64,000 nucleotides of DNA from Vagococcus xieshaowenii (GTDB lineage Bacteria > Bacillota > Bacilli > Lactobacillales > Vagococcaceae). Location: contig NZ_CP038865.1 of assembly GCF_004792515.1 (NCBI RefSeq), positions 112,001 through 176,000 of the forward strand, given 5' to 3'. A model generated the notes under the pieces. That model was not told the DNA's origin and searched no databases. It was given only the letters and a program-made list of their open reading frames with translations. Below, piece after piece: positions 16,035 through 24,731 of this stretch (positions are counted from its first letter, which is position 1; the number at the start of each line of letters is the position of its first letter). The translations under genes were made by a program, and so were the position numbers.

Positions 16035-17982
16035 AACTTTGATAACTTTCCAACTCTGTACTAATTGTTTCCCATTCATCCATTAAATTCATTTGTTCTT
16101 CTTCAAGGGATTCAACTTCTGTTTGTAAACGACCTAATTCGGTATGGTCTGATAAAATATCAGGGTTTGTCATAGCGAGATGACGTTGTTCGACTTCAGT
16201 TTCAATGGCTTCTAAACGTGCTTCGATTTCATCAATTTTACGTTGTAATTTACGAGTTTCACGTTGGACTTCTTTTGATTGATAAAAAGCATTTTGAGAA
16301 GTGGGGGCACTTTCAGTTGGTCGGATTGCTTGTTGCTGTTCGGCTTTCAAGCGCTCGATTTCTTCAAGTTCGGCTTTTTTAGCGACGTAATAGTCGTAAT
16401 CGCCTAAATACTCAGTCGTGCCATTTTCGGCAAGTTCAATCACTTTGGTAGCGATACGGTTAATGAAGTAACGGTCATGTGACACAAATAATAGGGTGCC
16501 TTCAAATTCAATTAACGCGTCTTCTAATACCTCTTTGCTATCAATATCTAAGTGGTTGGTTGGCTCATCAAGAATCAAGAAGTTTTGTTGATCCATTGAT
16601 AATTTTGCTAGTGCTAAACGGGCTTTTTCTCCACCACTTAGGGTTGGTACTGTCTTACTCACATCGTCACCTGAAAATAAGAAGCTACCTAGAATCGATC
16701 TGATATCTTTTTCCGGTGTAGTAGGATGTTCATCCCAAAGTTCTTGTAGGACGGTTTTGTTAGAGCGTAAATCACTTTGTTCTTGGTCATAGTAACCAAT
16801 CGCCACGTTCGTTCCAAAATGTGGTTGTCCTTTAATGAGCGCGTTTTTCCCAATCAGTGATTTTAGTAAGGTTGATTTTCCAATCCCGTTTGGTCCAACT
16901 AAAGCAATTGCTTCTTGTTTGCGAACGTCTAAGTTAATTGGTTCGGATAAAATTTCTTGGTCGTAGCCAATCGCTGCTTGTTCTAACTGCAGCACAACGT
17001 TCCCAGAAGGTTTTTCGACATTGAATTGAATACGCGCTGATTTTTCATCGCCCATGGGTTTATCTAAGCGGTCCATTTTTTCTAGTTGTTTACGACGACT
17101 TTGGGCACGTTTTGTTGTGCTAGCTCGAGCTAAGTTACGAGCAACAAAATCTTCTAGCTTGTTGATTTCATCTTGTTGTTTTTCAAAAGCTTTCCATTCT
17201 TGTTCGAGTTGTGCGGCTTTTAAGTCTAGATATTTTGTATAGTTCCCTTTGTAATGGGTCATTTTACGACGGCTAATTTCGTAGACTTCATTGACCACTT
17301 TATCTAAGAAATAGCGGTCATGTGACACAATTAGAAGCGCGCCACGATAATTGTGCAAATAATTTTCCAGCCATGATAAAGTGTCGATGTCTAAATGGTT
17401 CGTTGGCTCATCGAGAATTAATAAATTTGGTTGTTCTAGCAACAGCTTCGCTAATGCTAAACGCGTTTTTTGGCCACCTGAAAGGCTATTAACAGGTCGA
17501 TTGTAGTAACTTTCATCAAAACGGAAGCCGTTTAGGATGGCTTTAATATCTGCTTGATAACTATAACCATTTTGTTCTTGGAATTGATGTTGCAAGTGAT
17601 CGTATTCTTTTAGAAGACGTTGGTAGTTGTCACTTTCTAAATCTAAAGACGGTTCCCCCATTGCAGCTTCTAGTGAATGAATTCGTGTCTCTAGTGCAAT
17701 TAGTTCAGCGAATGTCTCAAGCATTGCTTCCCAAATTGTTTTTTCAGAAGTAAATCCGGTATTTTGGGCAAGGTAACCAATAGATAAGCCTTTTGCTTTT
17801 GTTACTTGACCGGCATCCGTTGGGTCAATGCCTGCGATTATTTTTAGTAACGTTGATTTCCCGGCACCGTTGCGCCCAACTAGCGCAATCTTACTCGTGT
17901 CTTGAACGGTCAGTTGGATATTTTCAAATAGCACGTCAGCACCAAAATAGCGTGCGACATTGTTAGCTTGTAATAGAATCAT
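16033..17982 (-). CDS. ABC-F family ATPase (YdiF-like)
   Basis: About 649 aa from the ATG at 17982, seven bases after AGGAG. Two ABC cassettes are fused: Walker A GRNGAGKST (about residue 38) and GPNGIGKST (about 362), signatures LSGGQKTRLALAK and LSGGEKARLALAK, and Walker B LLILDEPTNHLDID and FLILDEPTNHLDID. A charged interdomain linker near residues 245-310 is the ribosomal-tRNA-contacting arm of ABC-F proteins. A C-terminal coiled coil (about 575-648) points to the YdiF/Uup-like subgroup. There are no membrane segments. Role: ribosome-associated translation factor; antibiotic protection cannot be decided from sequence. Confidence 0.88.
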   Translation of the reverse strand: MILLQANNVARYFGADVLFENIQLTVQDTSKIALVGRNGAGKSTLLKIIAGIDPTDAGQVTKAKGLSIGYLAQNTGFTSEKTIWEAMLETFAELIALETRIHSLEAAMGEPSLDLESDNYQRLLKEYDHLQHQFQEQNGYSYQADIKAILNGFRFDESYYNRPVNSLSGGQKTRLALAKLLLEQPNLLILDEPTNHLDIDTLSWLENYLHNYRGALLIVSHDRYFLDKVVNEVYEISRRKMTHYKGNYTKYLDLKAAQLEQEWKAFEKQQDEINKLEDFVARNLARASTTKRAQSRRKQLEKMDRLDKPMGDEKSARIQFNVEKPSGNVVLQLEQAAIGYDQEILSEPINLDVRKQEAIALVGPNGIGKSTLLKSLIGKNALIKGQPHFGTNVAIGYYDQEQSDLRSNKTVLQELWDEHPTTPEKDIRSILGSFLFSGDDVSKTVPTLSGGEKARLALAKLSMDQQNFLILDEPTNHLDIDSKEVLEDALIEFEGTLLFVSHDRYFINRIATKVIELAENGTTEYLGDYDYYVAKKAELEEIERLKAEQQQAIRPTESAPTSQNAFYQSKEVQRETRKLQRKIDEIEARLEAIETEVEQRHLAMTNPDILSDHTELGRLQTEVESLEEEQMNLMDEWETISTELESYQS

Positions 17983-18302
17983 CACGTGTCTCCTTTAAGT
18001 CTGTTAGTTTCAGTGTATCATAAAATCAGACGTAATTAGAGGAAAATAAATTTTAGTGAAATCTATTGAATAAGATCTGTTAATAAGGGTGGTTTAATTG
18101 AAATTAATTCACAAATAAGGAGGGTTAAACGATAGGTTTGTGAAGAAGTTATAGGAATGTATGATGATATAAGAAATAAATACGTTAAAAATGAACAAAG
18201 ATAGTCTTAAATATTAGCTTATTACTGAAAATGTTGGTATTATATTTATGTGATTAAGAGAGCAATTAGGTTTGTTTAGATAAGAAAGGAACAAAAAATA
18301 AT
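17983..18302. other. Intergenic region between the divergent ABC-F gene and rex
   Basis: 320 bases without a supportable gene. It holds the ABC-F ribosome site, single Rex-like half sites TTCACAA near 18108 and TTGTGAA near 18139 (not arranged as a full operator), an AAGGAGGG run near 18117 that is not followed by a usable start, and a TATTATATT -10-like stretch near 18240. Confidence 0.5.
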
Positions 18303-18953
18303 ATGAAGAATCAATTAATCCCTAGAGCAACAGCGAAGCGTTTGCCGCTTTACTACCGATACTTAAAAGTATTGTTAGATTCTGGGAAAACTAAAGTATC
18401 ATCGACAGAGTTAAGTGAAGCAGTTAAGGTAGATAGTGCTACTATTCGTCGTGATTTCTCATACTTTGGAGAATTAGGAAAACGCGGTTATGGTTATGAT
18501 GTGGAGAGCTTATTAGAGTTTTTTGGTCGCATGTTGACGGAAGATCGTCTAACTAGTGTTGCTTTAATTGGAGTAGGTAACTTAGGTAGCGCCTTGCTTA
18601 AATATGGCTTCCATCAAAATAACAATATTCGTATTAGTGCAGCCTTTGATGTTAAAGAAGATATTGTAGGACGTATTGTGGATGGTATTCCGGTCTATCC
18701 AATGTCTGATATGAAAGAACAAATTCAACAACAACAAATTGAAGTGGCGATTTTAACGATTCCTTCTGATAAAGCCCAAGATGTGGCGAATGAGTTATTT
18801 GAAGCAGGTATTCGCGGTATCATGAACTTCACACCGGTACGTTTGAATGCACCTGAAAATGTGCACGTTCAAAGTATCGACTTAACCAATGAATTACAAA
18901 CATTGATCTATTTCTTGAATCATTATAATGATAATGGTGAAACAGTAGAATAA
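18303..18953 (+). CDS. rex: Redox-sensing transcriptional repressor Rex
   Basis: 216 aa. The N-terminal winged helix (about residues 1-80) contains [19 protein letters not shown] and the family hallmark [14 protein letters not shown]. The Rossmann domain has [14 protein letters not shown] (about 84-97), which binds NAD(H), and the C-terminal domain-swapped helix ends [13 protein letters not shown]. Rex represses fermentation and anaerobic respiration genes until NADH rises. The gene stands alone, with a strong terminator after it. Confidence 0.95.
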   Translation: MKNQLIPRATAKRLPLYYRYLKVLLDSGKTKVSSTELSEAVKVDSATIRRDFSYFGELGKRGYGYDVESLLEFFGRMLTEDRLTSVALIGVGNLGSALLKYGFHQNNNIRISAAFDVKEDIVGRIVDGIPVYPMSDMKEQIQQQQIEVAILTIPSDKAQDVANELFEAGIRGIMNFTPVRLNAPENVHVQSIDLTNELQTLIYFLNHYNDNGETVE

Positions 18954-18962
18954 AATATTAAG

Positions 18963-19003
18963 CCATTGTCTTCTGACTAGTATCAGAAGACAATGGTTTT
19001 TTT
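18963..19003 (+). terminator. Terminator of rex
   Basis: A perfect 14-bp stem (18963-18976 with 18983-18996) around CTAGTA is followed by seven T. Confidence 0.9.
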
Positions 19004-19032
19004 ATGGAAATTTCAAGAGTATGTGTTTTTTG

Positions 19033-20558
19033 GGCTCTATAATAAATAGGACTGATGAAGGATTTTTCCTTCTACAGTCCTATTTTTGTATTTAATTATT
19101 AAAAAACATATCGCCTTTTGTTAATATTAAGTTACGACACAAAACAAACAAAAGGAACGATATGCTATGACTAATGATATCAAAAAAATTTATGGAATTG
19201 AAGACCCTAATTTAATAATTTCTAGTGTTTCCGAAGGAACTTACCGTAATAAGCCTGCGAAAATTATACAAGCTAGCTATAAACCTAAAGCCATAGTTTG
19301 CCCCAAATGTGGTTCTTCGCCTCGAAACAACACCGGAAAGTACATTATTGTTAAGAATGGTTCTAAGAAGGTAGATGTCCTATTGACACATGAGAACACT
19401 GGGATTGTCTCTATGAAGTTATCTAAACAGCGCTATCGTTGTTACAATTGCAATACGCACTGGACTTCGCAAATTGATTTAGTACAACCTTCCCATAATA
19501 TTTCAAGGATAATTGAAGCTAAAGTCATTGAATTAATAGCTGAAAGAATTTCTCTTAAATTAATTGCTAAATTATGTAGTGTTTCAATTAGTAAAGTGAT
19601 TCAGGTATTAAAATCTTTAGAAACATACCTTCCTAAGGAAGAAAACCGTTGGTTGCCAGAGGTTTTAATGGTGGATGAATTTCGTTCGCATACTGCTTCA
19701 GAAGACTCTATGAGTTTTATTTGTGCTGATGGTGAATCAGGACGATTAGTTGAAATATTGGAAAGCAGAAAAATAAATTATCTTATACCTCACTTTAGTC
19801 GCTATCCAGATGAAGAACGATTCAGAGTCAAATTCCTAGTGACAGATATGAATGCGGCTTATTTCCAATTAGTAAAGGATATTTTTCCTAATGCTGAGCT
19901 AATCATTGATCACTCTCACATTGTTAAACATTTGAATGAAGCCTTCAATAGCTTTAGAGTACGTGAAGTAAAAAGACTAAAGGTATCAGGGAAAAAAAGA
20001 GAAGCGAGTAAACTTAAGAAAAATTGGCGCTTCCTGCTTAAAAACAGATTGGATATTAATATCTCTGAATACAAAAAATGGCCGAGTTTTAGATCTAATA
20101 AGTACCCTTACTTGACCGAACAAATGATGATTGATCGGTTATTAGGTTTTTCCGAACCTCTAAAATTAGCCTATGACTACTTCCATGATTTATTAGATTC
20201 ATTTAGAAGAAAAGAATATGAACGATTCTTTGAATTGTTAAATACTTTACCAGATGAATTAGATGAAGAATTTAAAGGACAAGTACAAAATCTAATACGC
20301 TATCAAGAAGGTATTACCAATGCGTTAATACATCCCTATTCAAATGGGAAGATTGAAGCAAAGAATACACACATCAAAACATTAAAACGAGTTTCTTACG
20401 GATTCAAATCTTTCAGCAATATGAGGATTAGAATCTTTTTAACCGAAGGTTTGATAGAAGTTAATCATTAAATAACAAAAAACCATGAAATCAAAGAATA
20501 TTTTCTCCAATTTCATGGTTGGCTAATATTACTCATCAGTCCAATTTGACAAAGAGCC
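19033..20558 (+). mobile_element. ISL3-family insertion sequence, copy 1 (intact)
   Basis: 1526-bp element. Inverted ends start GGCTCT and share GGACTGATGA at position 17-26 from each end, with several mismatches between. An exact 8-bp target duplication, GTTTTTTG, flanks it at 19025-19032 and 20559-20566; 8 bp is the ISL3-family value. It encodes one transposase (19167-20471). It sits between the rex terminator and the WxL locus, at the outer edge of a duplicated promoter repeat. Confidence 0.95.
19167..20471 (+). CDS. ISL3-family transposase
   Basis: 434 aa. An N-terminal zinc ribbon (CPKC at about 46-49, CYNC at about 92-95) is followed by a helix-turn-helix (ISLKLIAKLCSVSISKVIQVL) and a DDE domain: first Asp in EVLMVDEFRSH, second in LVTDMNAAYF, and Glu in SNGKIEAKNTHIKTLKR. 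All three catalytic acids are present. It differs from the second copy by about 50 residues, mostly before residue 300; the usual DRFH near residue 255 is DHSH here. The start has an AAAGGAACG-type site. No frameshift is seen, so the element could be active. Confidence 0.95.
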   Translation: MTNDIKKIYGIEDPNLIISSVSEGTYRNKPAKIIQASYKPKAIVCPKCGSSPRNNTGKYIIVKNGSKKVDVLLTHENTGIVSMKLSKQRYRCYNCNTHWTSQIDLVQPSHNISRIIEAKVIELIAERISLKLIAKLCSVSISKVIQVLKSLETYLPKEENRWLPEVLMVDEFRSHTASEDSMSFICADGESGRLVEILESRKINYLIPHFSRYPDEERFRVKFLVTDMNAAYFQLVKDIFPNAELIIDHSHIVKHLNEAFNSFRVREVKRLKVSGKKREASKLKKNWRFLLKNRLDINISEYKKWPSFRSNKYPYLTEQMMIDRLLGFSEPLKLAYDYFHDLLDSFRRKEYERFFELLNTLPDELDEEFKGQVQNLIRYQEGITNALIHPYSNGKIEAKNTHIKTLKRVSYGFKSFSNMRIRIFLTEGLIEVNH

Positions 20559-20565
20559 GTTTTTT

Positions 20566-20873
20566 GTCATTTATAATGTTCGTTTAATTAAATGTTGACA
20601 TTTTTTATAAGCAGCGTTATTGTTTAATAAAGTCGTTTAAAAGATATAAATCGATTATTTTTTAATGATTTCTGTAAAAAAGTAGTGATAAGTTGTTTTT
20701 TCCTTATCTTTTTTCGTAGAAAGTTATAAGTTTATGTAGATTGAAATAGAAAAATATTTTAGAAACTACATTTTTTATCATTTATAAGGATCGTTAAAAA
20801 AAATATTGACATTTTTTATAAGTGACGTTATTATTTAATCAAATAGTTTGAAGAGGATAAACAAATTATTTTT
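20566..20873 (+). repeat. Duplicated promoter-bearing repeat upstream of the WxL locus
   Basis: Two imperfect direct repeats of about 97 bases, 211 bases apart (20566-20663 and 20777-20873). Each contains TCATTTATAA, then TTGACA (20595-20600; 20806-20811), an almost identical 17-base spacer, and a -10 (TATTGT at 20618-20623; TATTAT at 20829-20834). The second has the better -10 and would start transcription about 65 bases before the riboswitch. Between them GATAAG...CTTATC followed by six T (20689-20715) may end transcripts from the first promoter. Confidence 0.75.
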
Positions 20874-20905
20874 GAAAATAGAAATTCATACAAATTCAAA
20901 TAAAA

Positions 20906-21027
20906 AATATTCTAGGGTTCCGCACTGTTTAACGGTGGACTGGTCCGAGAGAATATTCCAATTAATATTGGTTACACGGAAGGAAAAAAGCCTGGGAGAT
21001 ATAGATACTATATTTCTCGGGCTTTTT
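20906..21027 (+). ncRNA. ykkC-class riboswitch (guanidine-I type) with terminator
   Basis: The sequence carries the conserved ykkC blocks in order: TCTAGGGTTCCG (20911-20922), GGACTGGTCCGAGAGA (20937-20952), ACACGG (20974-20979) and GGAAAAAAGCCTGGGAGA (20982-20999). The last block doubles as the 5' arm of a terminator: AAGCCTGGGAGATATAG pairs with CTATATTTCTCGGGCTT, then six T (to 21027). Ligand-stabilised P1 should break the terminator, giving an ON switch. The motifs fit guanidine-I better than the ppGpp or PRPP variants as far as can be judged by eye. The first gene downstream is the DUF916 surface protein, 32 bases away. Confidence 0.9.
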
Positions 21028-21058
21028 TGTATGGAAAATATAAAAAAGGGGCGAAAAA

Positions 21059-22063
21059 ATGAAAAGGATTAATATTTTTTTAATAGTTTTAGTTGGATTT
21101 TTAATAGTTATTCCTAGTAAAAGCTATGCGATACAAGCTCAGTATAGTGTGGAAACTATATTGCCAGAGAATCAAATTGATAAGAATGTTTCATATTTCT
21201 CCATGCGAATGAAGCCTAAACAAGAGCAGGATATTGCGTTGTCCATTCATAACAGTGGAAATGAAAAATTAAATTTAATAGTTGAACCGCATAATGCATT
21301 CACTAATGGTAATGGAGTCATTGTTTACAACGAAGAAAAGGATTTAGATAAAAGTTTAAAATATCCTTTTACCAAACTAGTTTCTAAAAAGCAGGAGGTA
21401 CAGATTAATCCAAGGGAAAGTAAGGTGGTAACTTTTTCTATAAAAATGCCTAATGAAATATTTGATGGGATGATATTAGGGGGCTTGCGGGTTTATAAAG
21501 ATGATTCAAACGATATAAAAGAAACAAAATCTGTACAAATAAGAAACAAAATAGAGTATGAAATCTCTGTTAAATTAACGGAAACTGATAACTATATTAA
21601 ACCCAATATAAATTTAATAGATGTTTTCCCAGGTTTAGATAACTATAATACGTCGATTTTTACAAAACTTCAAAACAATACGGCAACAGTAATTGAAAAT
21701 TTATCTGTGGATACCAAAATATTCAAACAAAACACTAAGCAACCAATTTATACGTTGAAAAAAGAGAAAATGAGGATGGCGCCCAATTCTAATTTTGATT
21801 TAGCTGTCAGAACAGGAAATAAAGAACTGAAACCTGGAAAATATATCGCCAAGATTACAGCACAATCTAATGATTATAAGTGGGATTTAACTAAAGAATT
21901 CGAAATAAAGAAAGTTGATGCGAAAAAATATAACAACGATGCAGTGAATATTGAAGAGACTTCGAATATTAATTTTTATTTATTGTTGTTATTAACGGTG
22001 TTAATCGTATTACTACTCTTAATATTACTGACAGTACTATTAAAGAAAAGAAGTAAAGATTAA
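21059..22063 (+). CDS. DUF916/DUF3324 surface protein of a WxL locus
   Basis: 334 aa. A signal peptide (residues 1-24, cut near SYAIQA) is followed by a DUF916 domain (about 28-150, with FSMRMKPKQEQDIALSIHN), a DUF3324 host-binding domain (about 160-285) and a C-terminal membrane helix (about 302-327) ending in KKRSKD. In Lactobacillales these proteins bind peptidoglycan and other ligands and work with WxL proteins encoded alongside. The GGGGCG site is six bases before the ATG. It lies directly behind the riboswitch terminator and is the first gene of the operon. Confidence 0.88.
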   Translation: MKRINIFLIVLVGFLIVIPSKSYAIQAQYSVETILPENQIDKNVSYFSMRMKPKQEQDIALSIHNSGNEKLNLIVEPHNAFTNGNGVIVYNEEKDLDKSLKYPFTKLVSKKQEVQINPRESKVVTFSIKMPNEIFDGMILGGLRVYKDDSNDIKETKSVQIRNKIEYEISVKLTETDNYIKPNINLIDVFPGLDNYNTSIFTKLQNNTATVIENLSVDTKIFKQNTKQPIYTLKKEKMRMAPNSNFDLAVRTGNKELKPGKYIAKITAQSNDYKWDLTKEFEIKKVDAKKYNNDAVNIEETSNINFYLLLLLTVLIVLLLLILLTVLLKKRSKD

Positions 22064-22081
22064 TCTATCAAGGAGGTTTTT

Positions 22082-24712
22082 ATGAAAAAAATAACCATTA
22101 TTTTGTTGTTTATATTATCGGCAAATTTTTTTAGTTCTGTTTATACGGCAGCAACTATAGATTTTAAACATGATAATGAAGAAACAAGTGATAGTAAAAA
22201 AACAACAGTAGCATCCGAAGAAACAAGTGATAGTAAAAAAACAACAGTAGCATCCGAAGAAACAAGTGATAGTAAAAAAACAACAGTAGCATCCGAAGAA
22301 ACAAGTGATAGTGAAAAAACAACAGTAGCATCCGAAGAAACAACTAATAGCAAAGCGACCCCAGCGACAGCTATTAAAAAGGATATAAATGAATCAAATA
22401 AATTTAGTATAGAAAATTTTGCTATTAATAAAAAAATACAAGGATATCCTGGTATAAAAACAGATTATAGTATTCCTTTAGACTCTCAATATTCATTTTT
22501 TACGAAGTTCACCCAAAAAAGTAAATGGATTAATGAAACAAATGGTCAAGTTATTACTACTGAAAAAGGTCACACGGCATCAAATAGTACACAAAATATT
22601 GTTCCAGTTACAAGTCCTGATGATAAGTTTAGAGTTACCAATGTGGGAATGTATAAAGGTGTAATGTTAGATTTGATTATCGGAGTAACATATTTTAAAA
22701 AAGTTAACTATGAACCTTGGTTTGGAGATAAAATTAAATCATATATTGAACTAGGTGCTGATGAACAAAATTTTCTTCATATATATACCAGTGGCGATAA
22801 GGGGACAGAAGTGAATCTATCCTTAACAACAGTTGCTAGTGGAACCAATAATAAAATAATAACTTCAGGAGTATTATCATACGATTACATCACCAATAAT
22901 AAGGAATTACTTGTACAAGCTAGTCAGATTAAAGAATTATATGCTAGAAGTGATTCAATTGTTAAATACGATGATAACACGACAACTACTATCAATAACA
23001 ATAAGAAAGCGATAGCTTTTTCAGCGGATATTATTGGTAATAATGATGGTTTGGATCAGGTTATACAAGTTTATGAAAATTTAGATACTATAAATTATGG
23101 CGTCAAACAAGCTGCAGCTAATGCTGGTGTTATTCAGAAATTAAATAGTCGTTTGGCTTTACAAATATTGCCAGATAATCCTGTTTTATCTAAGGATTAT
23201 TCCGGAAATAGTAATATAAATGAATATCAAGCAATTCAATTTATTCCTCCACAACCGATTAGTAATTTTACTAGTTATAAATTGACGATGGATATCAGCA
23301 ATATAGTGAAGCCTTTGGATATTAATGAAATAAAAGTGACGGATTTAGGTGGAGTTGATATCACTTCTGAGTTTGATTTATCAATTCAAGATGTTGGAAA
23401 TATAAGAAGAGTTACAGCAGAAGCTAAGAAGGAACTTTTAGATAGTAGTACGAATCTTAGTAGCTTATATAATAATTATCAAGTACTTGTCGTTCCTGTT
23501 GAAATGGACTACACAAAAGACTTTTCTTCTTTTATAGATATTGAACTAAATAAAGCACTAGTAAAGAGTATAGGCTACACAGAAATCGGTAATTTTGAGA
23601 ATAAGTTTAAAAGTCAAGAGGATGGTGTCGCAACTTTTGCAAGTCAGTCTTTTGTGAAAATAAATTATTTAGATAGTACAGAAAGAGAAATTATACCTCA
23701 TAAAACATATGTCAATGATATTAGATCAGAAAAAGAATATTTTTATGAAGCTATTGATGGTTTTAACTTAACGGATGAGCAAGAATCAGTTCTGTTGAAG
23801 CAAACATATGAACCAATTTCCCATGATTTTCATTATGAAGACAAAAGAATGGCTAGTAATTTTGAAGTAGAGGCGGTTAATTCACCCTTAGATAAAAACT
23901 ATATCCTACCTAGTGATCAATTGACATTTAAGTTGCACATTAGAAGCAATATGAAAGAATCTCATACTTTGAAAGAAGGGACAGTAAAAGTCCAATATGA
24001 TAGTAATGTTCTAGAAGTTCCTGAAAATATTAGGTTACTGGACGCTAAAGGAAATCTTTTAAGTACAGGCATATATAGTAACGATAGTATAAATGCTGAT
24101 TTTCCGACAGCAGAGCTAGTTGATAATGAGTATACACTTGTTTGGGAAAGTACTGTAAAAAATATTAAAGTTATTAGCCCAGGTTCTCATTTAATGCTGA
24201 AAGCCAATTTAGATATAAATGTAGATGGATATGGATTTAATTTCCAACAATCAGAGTCAACATTAAATTATGAAATATTAACGGATGGCAAACTTAAATT
24301 TAACGTTCCTGAGGGACTTAGTTTTGAAAATATCCCTGTAGAAAAAAATAATGTTAATAAAAAAGTAACCTCTTATGATGGGCAAATGTCACTATACGAT
24401 AGTGATATTTCTAATAACTGGAATATAAAAGTCAAGTTAGATACCCCAGGTTTTATAGGTGTCAATAAAAACAAGTTGTTACCTGTAGCGATAGCTTATA
24501 AAGATGAATATACAAGCTTTTTATTAACACCAGGTCAAGATAATGTAGTTTTTTCTTCAAATAATTATGATAAATTTACAGAATATAATTTTTCAGATAT
24601 ATGGAATACATCAAATGATGATGGGTTTTCTATTGTAGGCAATACATCAGGTGTACCCGTAGATGATTACGCAGGAACATTAACTTGGTCAATTTCATTT
24701 TCTGAATATTAA
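22082..24712 (+). CDS. Large secreted WxL-like surface protein with N-terminal 13-aa repeats
   Basis: 876 aa. A signal peptide (about 1-23) is followed by a low-complexity region with four tandem copies of EETSDSKKTTVAS and one decayed copy (about 33-95), then a long beta-rich region (about 110-700) without a domain I can name. The last 150 residues resemble a WxL domain: LKFNVPEGLSFENI, then NNWNIKVKL and, at the C terminus, YAGTLTWSISF. The tryptophans are kept but both motifs are WxI instead of WxL. It has no sorting signal, so it should be held at the wall non-covalently. An AGGAGG site precedes the ATG; it is 18 bases after the DUF916 gene. Confidence 0.8.
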   Translation: MKKITIILLFILSANFFSSVYTAATIDFKHDNEETSDSKKTTVASEETSDSKKTTVASEETSDSKKTTVASEETSDSEKTTVASEETTNSKATPATAIKKDINESNKFSIENFAINKKIQGYPGIKTDYSIPLDSQYSFFTKFTQKSKWINETNGQVITTEKGHTASNSTQNIVPVTSPDDKFRVTNVGMYKGVMLDLIIGVTYFKKVNYEPWFGDKIKSYIELGADEQNFLHIYTSGDKGTEVNLSLTTVASGTNNKIITSGVLSYDYITNNKELLVQASQIKELYARSDSIVKYDDNTTTTINNNKKAIAFSADIIGNNDGLDQVIQVYENLDTINYGVKQAAANAGVIQKLNSRLALQILPDNPVLSKDYSGNSNINEYQAIQFIPPQPISNFTSYKLTMDISNIVKPLDINEIKVTDLGGVDITSEFDLSIQDVGNIRRVTAEAKKELLDSSTNLSSLYNNYQVLVVPVEMDYTKDFSSFIDIELNKALVKSIGYTEIGNFENKFKSQEDGVATFASQSFVKINYLDSTEREIIPHKTYVNDIRSEKEYFYEAIDGFNLTDEQESVLLKQTYEPISHDFHYEDKRMASNFEVEAVNSPLDKNYILPSDQLTFKLHIRSNMKESHTLKEGTVKVQYDSNVLEVPENIRLLDAKGNLLSTGIYSNDSINADFPTAELVDNEYTLVWESTVKNIKVISPGSHLMLKANLDINVDGYGFNFQQSESTLNYEILTDGKLKFNVPEGLSFENIPVEKNNVNKKVTSYDGQMSLYDSDISNNWNIKVKLDTPGFIGVNKNKLLPVAIAYKDEYTSFLLTPGQDNVVFSSNNYDKFTEYNFSDIWNTSNDDGFSIVGNTSGVPVDDYAGTLTWSISFSEY
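22178..22333 (+). repeat. 39-bp tandem repeats inside the large surface protein
   Basis: Four consecutive 39-base units (22178, 22217, 22256, 22295) are identical except for one A-to-G change in the fourth; a fifth, diverged copy follows at 22334. The frame is kept in every unit, so copy-number change would only alter the length of the stalk. Such long identity makes slippage likely. Confidence 0.92.
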
Positions 24713-24731
24713 AAATTGAAAGGAGAGGGAT

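Noticed and set aside
18100-18150. Rex operator upstream of rex
   Set aside because: Only isolated TTCACAA and TTGTGAA half sites are seen, not in the inverted 18-bp arrangement.
20848-21072. 74-codon open frame on the plus strand before the WxL locus
   Set aside because: It covers the ykkC riboswitch and its terminator, is extremely rich in Lys and Asn, and has no ribosome site; the RNA explains the sequence.
22178-22333. Regular direct repeats that might be taken for a CRISPR array
   Set aside because: Units are contiguous with no spacers, keep the reading frame and encode a protein repeat.
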